Below, in pieces: positions 10,732-21,028 of a stretch of DNA of 64,000 nucleotides. The position numbers and the translations under genes are program-made. Numbering within the stretch: position 1 is the stretch's first letter; each line of letters opens with the position of its first letter. Source of the stretch: Selaginella tamariscina (Eukaryota > Streptophyta > Lycopodiopsida > Selaginellales > Selaginellaceae); NCBI GenBank assembly GCA_003024785.1, contig PUQB01000859.1:21319-85318 (forward strand). The letters are read 5' to 3'. The notes below the pieces were generated by a model, which was given only the letters and a program-made list of their open reading frames with translations, made no database searches and was not told the origin of the DNA.

Positions 10732-12071
10732 TAAGCGTGTTACTCTTGTATATACTTAAATACACATATATTTTCTTAATGTGAAACATGTATGGTCTTT
10801 CACAAGTGGCTTCTTTCCAGTGAGAAGCTCTAGAAGCTATCCCAAAGCTATATATGTCTGTTTGTCATTCTGCACGAGTGTGTGTGTGAGTGTGCACGCG
10901 GCAACTAACCTGCATGTAGATACGACTTCGCCTGTTGTGAAGTAGTTTAAAATCTCTGCTGCCGACGTTTAAGATTTATATGCGTGCGCGTGTGTTTGTG
11001 GTTACATTTGAAACTACTCACTCCTTATCGCTAGCTGTTGTAAGTATTTTCATGCAACAGTCAATAGTGAAACACGGGAGCTTCACCATAGTTCCGATCT
11101 AGATAACTATTGTTAACTTTTAGAACTACGACAGTAATATGTCTTATGCTTATATGTTATTATTAGATAACTATTGTTAACTTTTAGAATAATGACAGTA
11201 ATTTGCTTTATTACATATATGTTTATCTTATGCTTACAGGAAGGTATGATGTATTAATATATTTTGATCTTATGGTTATTTTTATTAATACAATCTTAAA
11301 TTTATGGTTATTTTTACTATATGTTAGTACATAGTTTAATTTTAAATATTATATTAAATACATTATAAATACACACACACACACACACATATATATATAA
11401 TATTAAAACTTGAATTGTGTATAAAAAAAGCACACTGAACAAGAATAATCACGTTTGGACAGCCATGTGCATGGACGTTAGAAAGCTTTCACAATTGAGT
11501 TTTAATTTGTTTGATGTGGATTTTAAAATATTTTTTTTATAAAGTTTATAAATAATGTTTATATTTTTAAAAATATAATTTTTTTTCTGCTTAAATCTGC
11601 CTCCTTCGTAGTTTATGATATCATTAAAGAGATATTCAGAAGAAACCAATAGGAATAAAAAGAGATTAAAACAAAATAAATTATAATATAAATAAATTGG
11701 ATCAAAAATATTAGTGATGAATTCATCGTGACAGTAACAATATTCAAATTTAAAATGTAAGTTTATAATTAATTTTTTTAGTTTTAATTTTTTAATGAGC
11801 AGTGGAATTTAGTTTGAAAATACAAATCTCTATTTATTTTAGTATTATAAATTTAATTTAAAATCAATAATTTTATCTATATATACATTGCATATTTTAT
11901 CTATATATACAAGTATATACTGAGCTGCTGTATAAACACTTGGGACTCGTTGTTATCCATCCAGCTAAGTAGACTTGCACACGTTCAAAAATTGACATTT
12001 TGGAGGGGGGAGGCAGGGGAGACACAAATCCCAAGTGTTTGATAAACTTTAATTAAATACATGTTTAGAAT
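10732..12071. other. AT-rich intergenic sequence
   Basis: No gene seen. Contains a 50-bp relic (10898-10946) matching the last exon edge of the kinase relic at 12140-12215 with an internal deletion, a (AC)n run at 11372-11389, and long A/T-rich tracts. A short sequence with TAGATAACTATTGTTAACTT is repeated directly near 11098 and 11163. Confidence 0.5.
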
Positions 12072-12153
12072 CTAAGTGACTACATAGATCGTGGCAACTC
12101 TATGCATATATAATATGCACATATGGTGTGTGCGCGTGTGTGTGGCAACTAAC

Positions 12154-13151
12154 CTGCATGTAGATACAACTTCTGGAGCAATATATCCCAGAGTCCCAGC
12201 AACTCCTGTTGTGAAGTGTGTTGCATGGTTCTCAATAATCCTCGCAAGGCCAAAGTCAGCAATATGTGGCTCCATGTCTGTGTCCAGGAGTATATTACTC
12301 GACTTAACATCGCGGTGTATTATCCTGGGTGAGCAACCTTCGTGAAGATAGAGCAAACCGCGGGCTGTCTCGACAGCAATCCGGATCCGGCTTGTCCAGC
12401 TTAAGCCGGAAGGACAACCACCAGCACCATGCAGCACGTCGTGCAGGCTTCCACACGGCATCAGGTCGTATAAGAGCATCCTATGTCACAGTGTGTGTGT
12501 ACGTGTGTGTGTGTGTGAGAGAGAGAGAAGTACGTACTTCTCGTGAGGGCTTGAGTAGAATCCTTTGAGTGAGACAAGGTTCCGATGTCGGATGAGACCA
12601 AGAGTTGATATCTCGGCTTCAAAAGAAGCATCATCTGCATATCAGCAACAATAATATGTAGAGGTTTAACACACACACACACACTATATACCTTCCACAT
12701 GTTGGCTTCTCTCATTACGAAGCCGCTTCACAGCAAGACGTGATCCATCTGGCAACACAGAGGCATAAACAGTTCCAAACCCACCACTTCCTGTTCAACA
12801 TCAAAACCCCCTGCCCCAGATACAATGTCCTCGTATTTAATATCGAAGTTCTTGATAAACACCACTAGCTTCCCTGGAGCATTATCTCCCACTTTCCAGT
12901 TGAAGTACTGTACATCAATCCTCGCTTAACACACACATACACACGCACGCACACACACATGGATGTATGTACTTAACTCGAACTGATAGAACGGCCACAG
13001 TTATCAAGAAGACGACCAACACTAACACGCTCAATACTGGTCCGATAATGATCAGCCACTTTCTCCAATTGTGTTTTCTAAAGCTTGTGAAATCCTTCGG
13101 ACACGATAGAGTCAACGGAGGTCCACAGAGACCAGGAGGAGTCTGCTTCAA
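12154..13151 (-). pseudogene. Receptor-like kinase relic: TM plus kinase N-lobe to APE
   Basis: Exons on the - strand: 13151-12978 (LCGPPLTLSC juxtamembrane cap, then transmembrane helix IIIGPVLSVLVLVVFLITVAV), 12907-about 12692 (Gly-rich loop GSGGFGTVYA, VAIK-equivalent LAVKRL), 12634-12538 (FEAEISTLG with the alpha-C Glu) and 12480-12154 (LMPCGSLHDVL, catalytic HRDVKSSN, DFGLARI, GTLGYIAPE). Splice sites are GT-AG and introns carry GT/CA runs. The LCGxPL segment is typical of LRR receptor kinases. No LRR ectodomain lies upstream, and no C-lobe exon follows the last donor (GTTAGTTG at 12153). A frame change sits just before the Gly-rich loop near 12795. So this is a doubly truncated relic, not a working receptor. 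The catalytic core residues present are all intact. Confidence 0.85.
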
Positions 13152-13164
13152 ATTTGATCAAGGC

Positions 13165-13198
13165 AATAACTTTAGTTGCAATAGCAACTAAAGTTATT
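13165..13198. repeat. Perfect hairpin at the kinase-relic break
   Basis: A 15-bp perfect inverted repeat (AATAACTTTAGTTGC and its complement) with a 4-nt AATA loop. It lies just where receptor-kinase homology stops, upstream of the LCGPPL segment. Confidence 0.8.
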
Positions 13199-14230
13199 TG
13201 TGATTCTCTATTGGTTTGTACCATTCACAATGCATTTTCTGACCCCTGACAGTCGGCATACAATACATTGTCGTTGGCCTTCCTTCTTCCCCACATATCC
13301 TCTTATAAAGATGCTTTGAATAAATTCTCCTTTCTTAAGTTACATTCTAATCGTCTCCTAGGAGGAGTATTTGGTCATCCCATTAGCTCTGAACACTTTA
13401 GAGTGTTGAAGGAGAGATTTTCTGGTGGGAAATAGAATACATATAGTACAACATCTTTGTGGCTTTTTGTTCTAATTTAGATGGTTAAGTACATACGCTC
13501 TCATCCTTTTCCTCTAGTGCACAACTATGTCTATAAACTCCTTTGCATACACTGTAATGCCTCCCTTGTCTTTCTTACTTCTTTGACTTTTGGTTCCACA
13601 TCAAATCTTCAGAATTCTAGGACTCTATGGCTGTCATGCTTGACCAAGTAGATAAATGTTATATTGATTGTATTCTAACAATCCAAGTCGTGTTTGTCAC
13701 GAGAATGTATTAGCATTCCAATACACCATGTCTATATTGGGAATGTCATGCAGTTTCCTTCTGGCTGGAGACTGCATTTTGTTTCTGCATTCTGTGCATG
13801 AGTGAGTGTGGGATACTAGGGCAAACGTAGTCAAACCCGGTCAAGTGCGCTCAGACCAGTTCCAAAGGTCCTATTCATAGTTCTTATTTACTCTTGTATT
13901 CATATTTATTTGTTTAACATCGTGTGGGGTTATTTTACACACATGCTGTTAGTAGTGGCAGGAGGGGGTAGGGACCAAGAAATAAAGATAGATGCGTTAC
14001 GGATGCCTGCTAACTAGTTACATTCATAGGTATTCTGGATATGTGTTGTGATTTCAGCTTGGAATGCTTATGAGTGTTGTGAGAGTGATACATCCTCCTG
14101 CGTCTGATAGTCCCCGTCTAGGTCGTGTATGTGTTTTGCCCAATATGAATTAAGACTCTCTCTCTCACACACACGCGCACACATTGTTTTTCATAAGTTT
14201 TAAGTAATGAGTAGTGCTAATGAGTAATGA
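13199..14230. other. Intergenic, nothing recognised
   Basis: About 1 kb between the two - strand genes. No open frame or repeat pair is recognised. It contains a CT/CA run near 14155-14182. Confidence 0.5.
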
Positions 14231-16022
14231 CTAGTATCTTTGATTTATCTGCACATATGATTCTTTAATGGAGGAGATCCTTGGACATCCAGCCAGTTCC
14301 ATTGCAATCTGTAGTTCATCTTCTAATATTTGCAGCACATCCTTCACTCCATCTTTGCCATCCACAGCTAATCCAAAGAAAACAGGCCTTCCAATCTATC
14401 ATGTATATAACAGGTCAGAAGAACTCTCTCTCTCTCTCACACACACGCTCACGCACACAGAGGCACTTACAAATACTCCGCGAGCTCCAAGTGCTAAAGC
14501 TTTGAAAACATCTGTTCCTCTTCTTATTCCTCCATCAATGTAAACTGGTATTTTCCCATCAACGGCAGAAACCACCTGTTTAAGTTTACATTAAGCAACT
14601 ATTAATCAGTTTTTAGTTAGTAATTACCTCTTTTAAGACAGATATTGTAGCTGAAACCTGATCAAGCTGCCGACCGCCATGGTTGGAAACTACTATTCCA
14701 GCAGCACCAATCGCAACTGCTTTTTTAGCTGTTAAAAGAAAGTGTGTTATCAATCTTATCTATTCAGTTATGTATTTATATTCTTATATAAGATTTAATA
14801 ATCAATATACCTGATTCCTTGGTTAAAATTCCCTTGAAGATAAATGGGAGCTTGGTTAAACTCATAAGATCTTTAACATCCTGGAAGGCAATTCTATTAG
14901 TAATAAATTAATAAAAAGAAGAAGAAGAACATCAATTAAAAATATAAATCATTCAATACCTTCCAAGTGATGCTTTTATCCACATCTGGCTGCTGGTTAG
15001 GTATATTCTTGAAGGTGACTCCACTCGGTAGCGATGTACTAATTATGGGAAAGATCAGGAGTGTGTGTACGTTTGTGGTTTCAAGCATAGATATATACAT
15101 GTGTGTATGTGTGTGTAGACAAATATGCATGTGCGTGCGCGTGTGTGTGGGGTCGTGTTACTTACAGATCAGACCCTTTTCTTTTTCCAACTACAGCAGT
15201 ATCAACGGTGACAACTATAGCTTTATAACCAGCCTTCTCCGCACGTGAAATGAGTTGAATAGCGTTAGACTTGCTAAATATCTAGAAATTACAGAAATAA
15301 TTTGTTAATGGTGATTATGAAATTAATTAATATGTACTTACATATAACTGGAAAAATCGAACTCCTGATCCAGTTTCAGCAACTTCTTCAATCGTGCTGC
15401 TTGCACTTGATGACAGCACCTGTAGAGAACCATATTATATAATATCATATGTGTATATTCTTATAGTACTTAGCCGTATAAATTTAGTCAATTAAATTTT
15501 TTATATACAAGTACATCTATATTACCATGATGGAATTCTTAGCTGCAGCAGCCCTTGCAGTTGCTAACTCTCCTGCAGAGAAGAGACTTTAAAGACTTCG
15601 CGATCGTGTGTGTGTGTATGTGTGTATGTTATTATGAGCAGGTTACCATCAGGATGAGCAAGCTTCTGTAAAGACGTTGGTGCAATCATGATAGGAGATG
15701 AAATCCTATATCCCAAAACTGAAGTTGATAGATCTGTTCGATTAACATCCACCAACACCTCAGGCCGAATTCTATTTAAAAAGTAATGTGTCAACATTTA
15801 AAATTATTAAATAAAATAAAATAATTACCTTATCCTTGAATATGCTTCACGGTTTTCATTGAGTGTCCATTCATCGTCAGAACCTCCTCGAATGAAATCA
15901 TAAATTGTTCTATTCATCTTAGCTTTTGCGTGATCTTGATAGTCCTGTAGATCAAACAGAGCTCCACAGCAGTAGGATAATGAAATCACCATGCAGACTG
16001 CAATAAACATAAGCTTTGCCAT
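14231..16022 (-). CDS. Glycolate-oxidase-like FMN 2-hydroxyacid oxidase with signal peptide
   Basis: Ten exons on the - strand: 16022-15829, 15771-15647, 15572-15526, 15419-15342, 15281-15166, 15038-14960, 14880-14811, 14728-14628, 14575-14471, 14396-14231. All introns are GT-AG, 52-127 nt, and keep phase. The product is about 359 residues, near the family's usual 360-370. Visible motifs: active-site Tyr in [19 protein letters not shown] (FMN), FFQLY with the second Tyr, FKGILTKE (catalytic Lys), NHGGRQLD (catalytic His and Arg), [11 protein letters not shown] (FMN phosphate). Family reaction: O2-dependent oxidation of a 2-hydroxyacid to a 2-oxoacid plus H2O2. Oddities: residues 1-20 form a signal peptide ([16 protein letters not shown]) instead of a cytosolic start; the C-terminus NQRY is not a PTS1; the usual LSSWATSS reads LSSSASS, losing the substrate-pocket Trp; and PRLGRR reads AVVGKR. 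One extra A near 14340 in the last exon shifts the frame and would replace the last ~36 residues. Confidence 0.88.
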
Positions 16023-16223
16023 TTGATATGTTTTTACTCCTCAAGTGGTGCCCTTTAATCCTTTATATATGGAGCCTGTATGCAGCATGGATTCTTCGAA
16101 ATTTAAATGTCAAATAAAGACTACACACGGAGATACACGCACACGCAAGCAAGAACGCACGTGCGTAAGGACGTGTGGCTGGAAATTTAAATTTGGCATT
16201 TGACCGTTCGGATTTGCTTTCCC

Positions 16224-16319
16224 TGAGACAAATGAGATAAATTAGGATCAAGCGCACCGCGTTAGCGGACAGAAACAGGAAACCCTAAGTATCTACGTGG
16301 TGAGGTATGTCATGTAACA
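16224..16319 (-). repeat. 3' LTR of copia E (96 bp)
   Basis: Starts TGAGACAAATGAG and ends TGTAACA on the + strand. Lacks 11 bp present in the partner, between two ACAGGAA words, as expected for a slip deletion. Confidence 0.95.
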
Positions 16320-16543
16320 CTCCTCCCAAACCGAAGCCACTCACCAAACCAAATCTGTGGTGTAGGAGTTGAAACTGGTGTGGCCCCAATGGCTTGGTCA
16401 AAAGGTCAGCTAGCATGTCCTTGTCCCGAGATGTTAGACGGCTAGGGTGCCATTGTCAATCAGCTCACGCACATAGTGAAATTGGACTTCAATGTGCTTT
16501 GAGCGAGCATGGTGGACGGGGTTATTGGACATGGCAATGCTGC

Positions 16544-17299
16544 TCAGGTTGTCGCACCAAGATGGAGTGCCACCACACTAATAACCCCCGCCGCTGGGTG
16601 CCCACCACCGTCGATCCCCCAACGATGATCATCCCCACCGCGATCGCCACCCCGTCTGCGTTCGGTCAAAGCCCTGCCAAACCGCTTCGCTTGCCATCGA
16701 GGCCCGAGAGGCAGGTCCGTCCCCGCCGGCCGGGCGGGGCCAGCTTGTGCACATCTCAACTCAGCAAGTAGCCCCCGAGCCCAAACCACTTCCTTGCTAC
16801 CAGTAGTGAGTGCAATGTACTCAGCTTCTGCATTAGAAGGTGCCACTACAGATTGTCGCTTGGAGGCCCACTCAATGGCACCTTCTGAGAAGGAAAGACA
16901 AATGCCAAAAGTCGAGCGATGACCTTTGTTGTTGGCAAAGCTAGCATCTGTGTAGCATGTCAGTGATGCATCACCTCCCAAATAAGCAATGCCGCAGTCC
17001 ATAGTGCCTCGGAGGTATCTGACGATATGCTTGGCAACTTGCCAATGCATGGTGGTTAGCGATGTGTTGTATTGACTCAAGGCAATAGTCACATATGCAA
17101 TGTTGGGGTGAGTCATCAAGGCCAAATATGTGAGGCAACTGATGAGATGCTGATAGGGAGTCCTAGCGGGTAGAGGCTCACCGGGCTGCTCAACCATGAG
17201 GTTGATGGCACTAACAACCATCGGGGTCTTGACAAGGTGACAATCACGCATACCAAATTGATTCAGCAAGACTTCAACCTTATGTCGTAGGCTAAGCAT
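16544..17299 (-). pseudogene. Copia E reverse transcriptase end and RNase H with GC-rich insert
   Basis: A 251-codon open frame. It carries TPMVVSAINLM, PYQHLISCLTYL, IVRYLRGTMDCGI, SLTCYTDASFANNKGHRSTFGI, and WASKRQSVVAPSNAEAEYIALTTGSKEVVWARGLLAELR, the copia RNase H. After LLAELR the frame runs into a GC-rich block (about 16575-16755) coding for a G/R/P-rich stretch with no family match. After it, at about 16550 down to 16440, the normal RNase H tail (DNLSSIAMSNN, ARSKHIEVQFHYV) resumes in another frame. So the domain is interrupted by an insert of roughly 190 bp. Confidence 0.8.
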
Positions 17300-19210
17300 G
17301 TAGCTATCAGACTTGGGATTGCATGTGACCTCAAAGCCAAGAAAGTAGGAGACTTGGCCAAGGTCCTTAATCTGGAATTGTTGGCTGAGAGCAACTTTCA
17401 GAGCAGCAATGGATCGGTGTCATCACCCATGATGAGCAAATCATCAATGTAGAGGGTCACAATGAGCATGCTATTGGCATGACCTTTCACATACACATTG
17501 TGATCAGCATGGCATCAAGAAAAGCCTTGAACATGTAGAGTAGCATCAAATTTTTTGTACCAAAAGCAGAGCTATGTTTTAGGCCATACAAAGCTTTCCG
17601 CAATTGCCATATAATGCCACTAGGGCAACATCGTCCTCAAAACCAAGAGGTATATGCATGTAGATATCCTCTTGCAAATCCCTATTCAAGAAGGTTGTCT
17701 TAACATCCATATGAAAATGTTTTGTTGTAGTCAAGGCCATGGACTTGGCAAAATCCGTGAATAACCAACCGTGCCTTATAACGTACCACTTGACCATTTT
17801 TCCCATACTTCTTAGAAAAGATCCATTTGGATCCAAAACACATCATCCCGGTGGGGCTGAATCCACTTGAACGTAGGTGTCATTAACCTGAATAGAAGCA
17901 ACTTCTTCTGCAATGGCTTCCATTCAAGCTAGAGCCTCAGGTCCTGAGACAGCCTCATCATAGGTCATGGGGATGCTAGCATCAATAAGACCACAAAAGT
18001 CATCAAGTTCCACAACATTTACTTCAACATTTTCCCGGACTTTCAATAAGGGTCGACATTCCTGGGGGTGATCAAGAATTGGCATCGGATTAGGCATGCC
18101 ATGACGTCGACAAAGTGGTGGAGGTGTCAGAGGCCTATCCTTGACTGGAGGAGCATCAGCTGGTTCAAGCATGTCTAGAAGTGGAGGATTCTCCAATGGA
18201 ATCTCTAGTGGCAACTCATGAATAGGATCTAAAAGTGGAGGCAAGAGTGAATCATCTCTCATAAGTGGGATCAAAGGAACAAGTCGAGTCTCATCAATAA
18301 AAGAAGGATCTTGAAGAGCCTCTGTGCGCATGGGAAAGTCATCTTCATTGAACATGACGTCCATGCTGATAAGAACCTTGCAAGATGCAAGATCCCACAA
18401 CTTGTAAACTTTTCTCCCAATGGCGTCATCCTATGCATATCCCACAAAGATGAATTTTTTACTTTTGGGATCCAGCTTTTTTTGAAGTTGATCAAAGATA
18501 TGTGCATATGCTGCACAACCAAAGACCTGAAAGTGGAACACATCAGGAGTAGAACCTGTCCAAAATGCCTTAAGGGTTTTTCCATCCAAAGCAACTATAG
18601 CAAGGCGATTTTTAGACATGCATTGCTGGCTATAGCCTCTTGCCAAAACGTCTTATCGAGATGTGCATCAGCTAATAAAGCGCGAGCAGCATTGACAAGA
18701 GTGCGATTCTTCCTTTCTGCAACACCATTTTGCTGAGGGGTGTAGTGAGCCGTGGCTTGTACATCGCAACAAATGCCCCAAAGCTCATTGTTGAGGTATT
18801 CACCACCACCATCAACTCAAAGAGCTTTTATCTTTCGATCAAGGAGATTTTTAACATAAGCCTTGTATGTTTGAAATGCAACAACTCCGTTGCTCTTGCA
18901 CATCAAGAAGTGAATGTATGTCCGACGACTATAGTCATTAATGAATGTGATAAAATATTTTGCACCATCGTGGCTTGGCACGTCCATGGTGCTACAAAAA
19001 TCAGAATGGACCAAGTCTAGAAGTCCGATCGCTCGATGCTTACTCGAAGAGAAATTTCGGCAATGATACTTGCCTAGAATGCAAGCTTCACAAAACGTAA
19101 ATGGGATACGTCGGAAATCCAATCCAGTAACAATGTCTTGTGATTTCATCCGCTGAAGAGATTGGTAATTCACATGACAAGTCTCTTGTGCCAGAGCTCC
19201 GCACAAGAAT
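17300..19210 (-). pseudogene. Copia E integrase and reverse transcriptase remains
   Basis: Frame-broken pol. The integrase segment (19206-18817) has FCEACILGKYHCRNF, LLDLVHSDFC and KYFITFINDYSRRTY. Near 18650-18430 is the QCMSKNRLAIVALDGKTLKAFWTG / VFHFQVFGCAAYAHI segment. A proline-rich linker (18400-17924) follows. The reverse transcriptase (17836-17579) has KTTFLNRDLQEDIYM, and stops occur before 17300. No continuous polyprotein remains. Confidence 0.8.
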
Positions 19211-19689
19211 CTGCCTACATGGTTTGAAAGGCTTGAACTGGGTTGGCAATAGTAATCTCATACAAGTTTCCAATGCATTGCCCACGAAGCAACTATGTAC
19301 CAAGCATGTGAAAATCATTAGAGTCAACTAAAGATACTCCCTTTGCATCAAAGACTACCATTGCATTTTGATCACATATCTTGGCAACTGACATTAAATT
19401 TCGTTGCAAGGTGGAAACATGCATGGCACCATCAAATGCCATGGTCCTCCTATGATCAAGTGAGAGCCAAAATTGCCCACATGAATGATGGTATTGTCAC
19501 CTATAAACACCATGTTTTCCAATGTTTAGCTGGTAACACTCAAAAAGACTTTTTTTTTATTATCCATAAGATTAGTACAGCCAGAGTTTAGGAGCCACCT
19601 ACTCGATGCTACAACTGTCTTTGGGTTGTGGAGCTCCTTGTTAACCTTATTTGTTGTAGCAATCCCATTGCTCTTAAGTAGATTGGCTT

Positions 19690-20060
19690 TTGCTGTTTGT
19701 AACAACTAATTGCTTGACAGGCTTCGGAGCAATGCAATCTCGAGCCCAATGGCCCATCTCCAAGCAGTGAGCGCACTGATTCTTGGCAAGTCTAGTCTTG
19801 GCACACCCAAATGCCCCAGAACTTTGCCTTTTCTAGGCATTTGCTGCTGCCCTGGAATTTTGCCCTTTTTGGCCATTTGCTGCTGCCCTGGAATTTTGCT
19901 CTTTCTGGGCATTTGCTGCTGCATTCGGTTTTGCCACCTTGGCATCACCAGGAGCCTGCAAAGCATACATAGCCTGTGGCATTTCCACTCTCTCACTCCA
20001 CATGGCCCCGCTATTGCAAAGACTCCTCACAGCATCTGCCCAAGTCATCCCTCAAACCCT
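19690..20060 (-). pseudogene. Copia E gag remnant with 42-bp tandem repeats
   Basis: Only the C-terminal end of gag is present: about three copies of a GQNSRAAANA-QK unit (19833-19925), then a CCHC zinc knuckle (CAHCLEMGHWARDC, about 19776-19735). The capsid part usual for copia gag is missing, because the PBS is only about 350 bp from the knuckle. The element is therefore non-autonomous. Confidence 0.7.
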
Positions 20061-20083
20061 TTTCCATCCATAGTGCTATCCCA

Positions 20084-20095
20084 GCTCTGATACCA
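20084..20095 (-). other. Initiator-tRNA primer-binding site of copia E
   Basis: GCTCTGATACCA on the + strand is the complement of TGGTATCAGAGC, the standard plant initiator-tRNA primer site, directly adjoining the 5' LTR. Confidence 0.95.
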
Positions 20096-20202
20096 TGAGA
20101 CAAATGAAATAAATTAGGATCAAGCGCACCGCGTTAGCGGACAGAACAGGAAGCCACACAGGAAACCCTAAGTATCTACGTGGTGAGTGATGTCATGTAA
20201 CA
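20096..20202 (-). repeat. 5' LTR of copia E (107 bp)
   Basis: Matches 16224-16319 except for one 11-bp block and a few small changes. Very short for a copia LTR. Confidence 0.95.
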
Positions 20203-20317
20203 TTCCCGACGGCAGGTAGTAAAATTCAAACAAGATACTTATGTTAGGAACAGTGAATATGCAACACGGTAGCGAGACACTTTGCGAGCTCTCATTGTAA
20301 AGCCGGCCAGAAACTCA

Positions 20318-20327
20318 TATATATAAA
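20318..20327 (+). promoter_or_regulatory. TATA box of phytocyanin P1
   Basis: TATATATAAA about 115 bp before the ATG. The surrounding 130 bp are conserved with the promoters of P2 and P3. Confidence 0.65.
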
Positions 20328-20432
20328 TAGACCCTCATTTACAACAACATCAGTAAATTACTCAATCAAGTGTAGTAAAATCTTTTCAAGAGTTTGTTTA
20401 GTGTTTGCAAATTGTTTTTTGATATTTCTTAA

Positions 20433-21028
20433 ATGGCTCAGGCAAAGGAATTCTTTGTAGTTCTTGTTGTATGTATACTTTGGGTTCTTTGTTCGGCAGT
20501 AGAACACAATCTTGGCCCCTGGAACTTGCAGAGGACCCAAGCTGAGTACAAGGCTTGGTCTCAAAACGAAACTTTCATTGTCGGAGACACTCTAAGTGAG
20601 TATTTTGTGTGTGTGTGTGTTTGCATGTACTGAGGCACATAAATACAGTCATGCAAACTTGGTTTGTATCTTCACACACAAACAGTAGAATGCATGTAAT
20701 GTGTCGTGCATGCAGGTTCGAGTTTGAAGCAGGCCGACACAATGTGTTGGCACTTGCAAACCAGACGGCGTACGACAATTGCGATCTCAGCAGTCCGATC
20801 AAAACATTCAACGGACCAGATGCAGTCATTGAACTCCAGAAACCTGGGAAGCGTTTCTATGTTTGTGGTGTTGGTAAGCATTGCGCCAGTGGCATGAAAG
20901 TTGCAGTAAACGTTAATGGATCTGTTGGTGCATTGGCACCGGCTCCAGGCCCGCAAAGTGGAGCCTTTCAAGTTGTCACGCCCGCGGTATACATGGTGTT
21001 TGTCCTAGTGTTGTTTGTTCTCTTCTGA
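20433..21028 (+). CDS. Phytocyanin P1 (blue copper protein, GPI-type tail)
   Basis: Two exons. Exon 1 (from 20433) codes for a signal peptide (FFVVLVVCILWVLCSA) and the start of the cupredoxin domain (HNLGPWNLQ, FIVGDTL). Exon 2 (from 20716 to 21028) supplies the copper ligands: His in RHNVL, Cys in FYVCGV, His in KHCASG, Met in GMKVAV, with disulfide Cys in YDNCD and KHC. A PAP-type linker and a hydrophobic tail (VYMVFVLVLFVLF) predict a GPI anchor, so it sits at the plasma-membrane outer face. Family role: small electron-transfer or cell-wall proteins (uclacyanin-like). Oddity: one base is missing at the 3' splice junction compared with P2 and P3. The usual donor (after 20595) would break the frame, but a second GT donor 4 nt downstream (after 20599) restores it, giving 159 residues. 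Confidence 0.85.

Larger units (their letters stand above)
16224..20202 (-). mobile_element. Copia E: Ty1-copia element with ~100-bp LTRs
   Basis: A 3.98 kb element on the - strand, bounded by LTRs 16224-16319 and 20096-20202 and flanked by a perfect 5-bp target duplication TTCCC (16219-16223 and 20203-20207). A perfect initiator-methionine-tRNA PBS (TGGTATCAGAGC on the - strand, 20084-20095) adjoins the 5' LTR, and a purine tract GGTTTGGGAGGAG adjoins the 3' LTR. Coding order on - is short gag remnant, integrase, reverse transcriptase, RNase H, with many frame breaks. It lies in the promoter-side intergenic space of phytocyanin P1 and cuts the homology of that promoter region with P2 and P3. 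Confidence 0.95.

Noticed and set aside
12091-12345. + strand frame over the kinase exon
   Set aside because: It is a shadow of the - strand kinase exon, which carries HRDVKSSN, DFG and APE motifs with proper splice sites.
16570-16760. Bacterial contamination or vector sequence
   Set aside because: The block is flanked on both sides by continuous copia E sequence within an element with exact ends. A capture or insertion is simpler, although a chimeric assembly join cannot be excluded.
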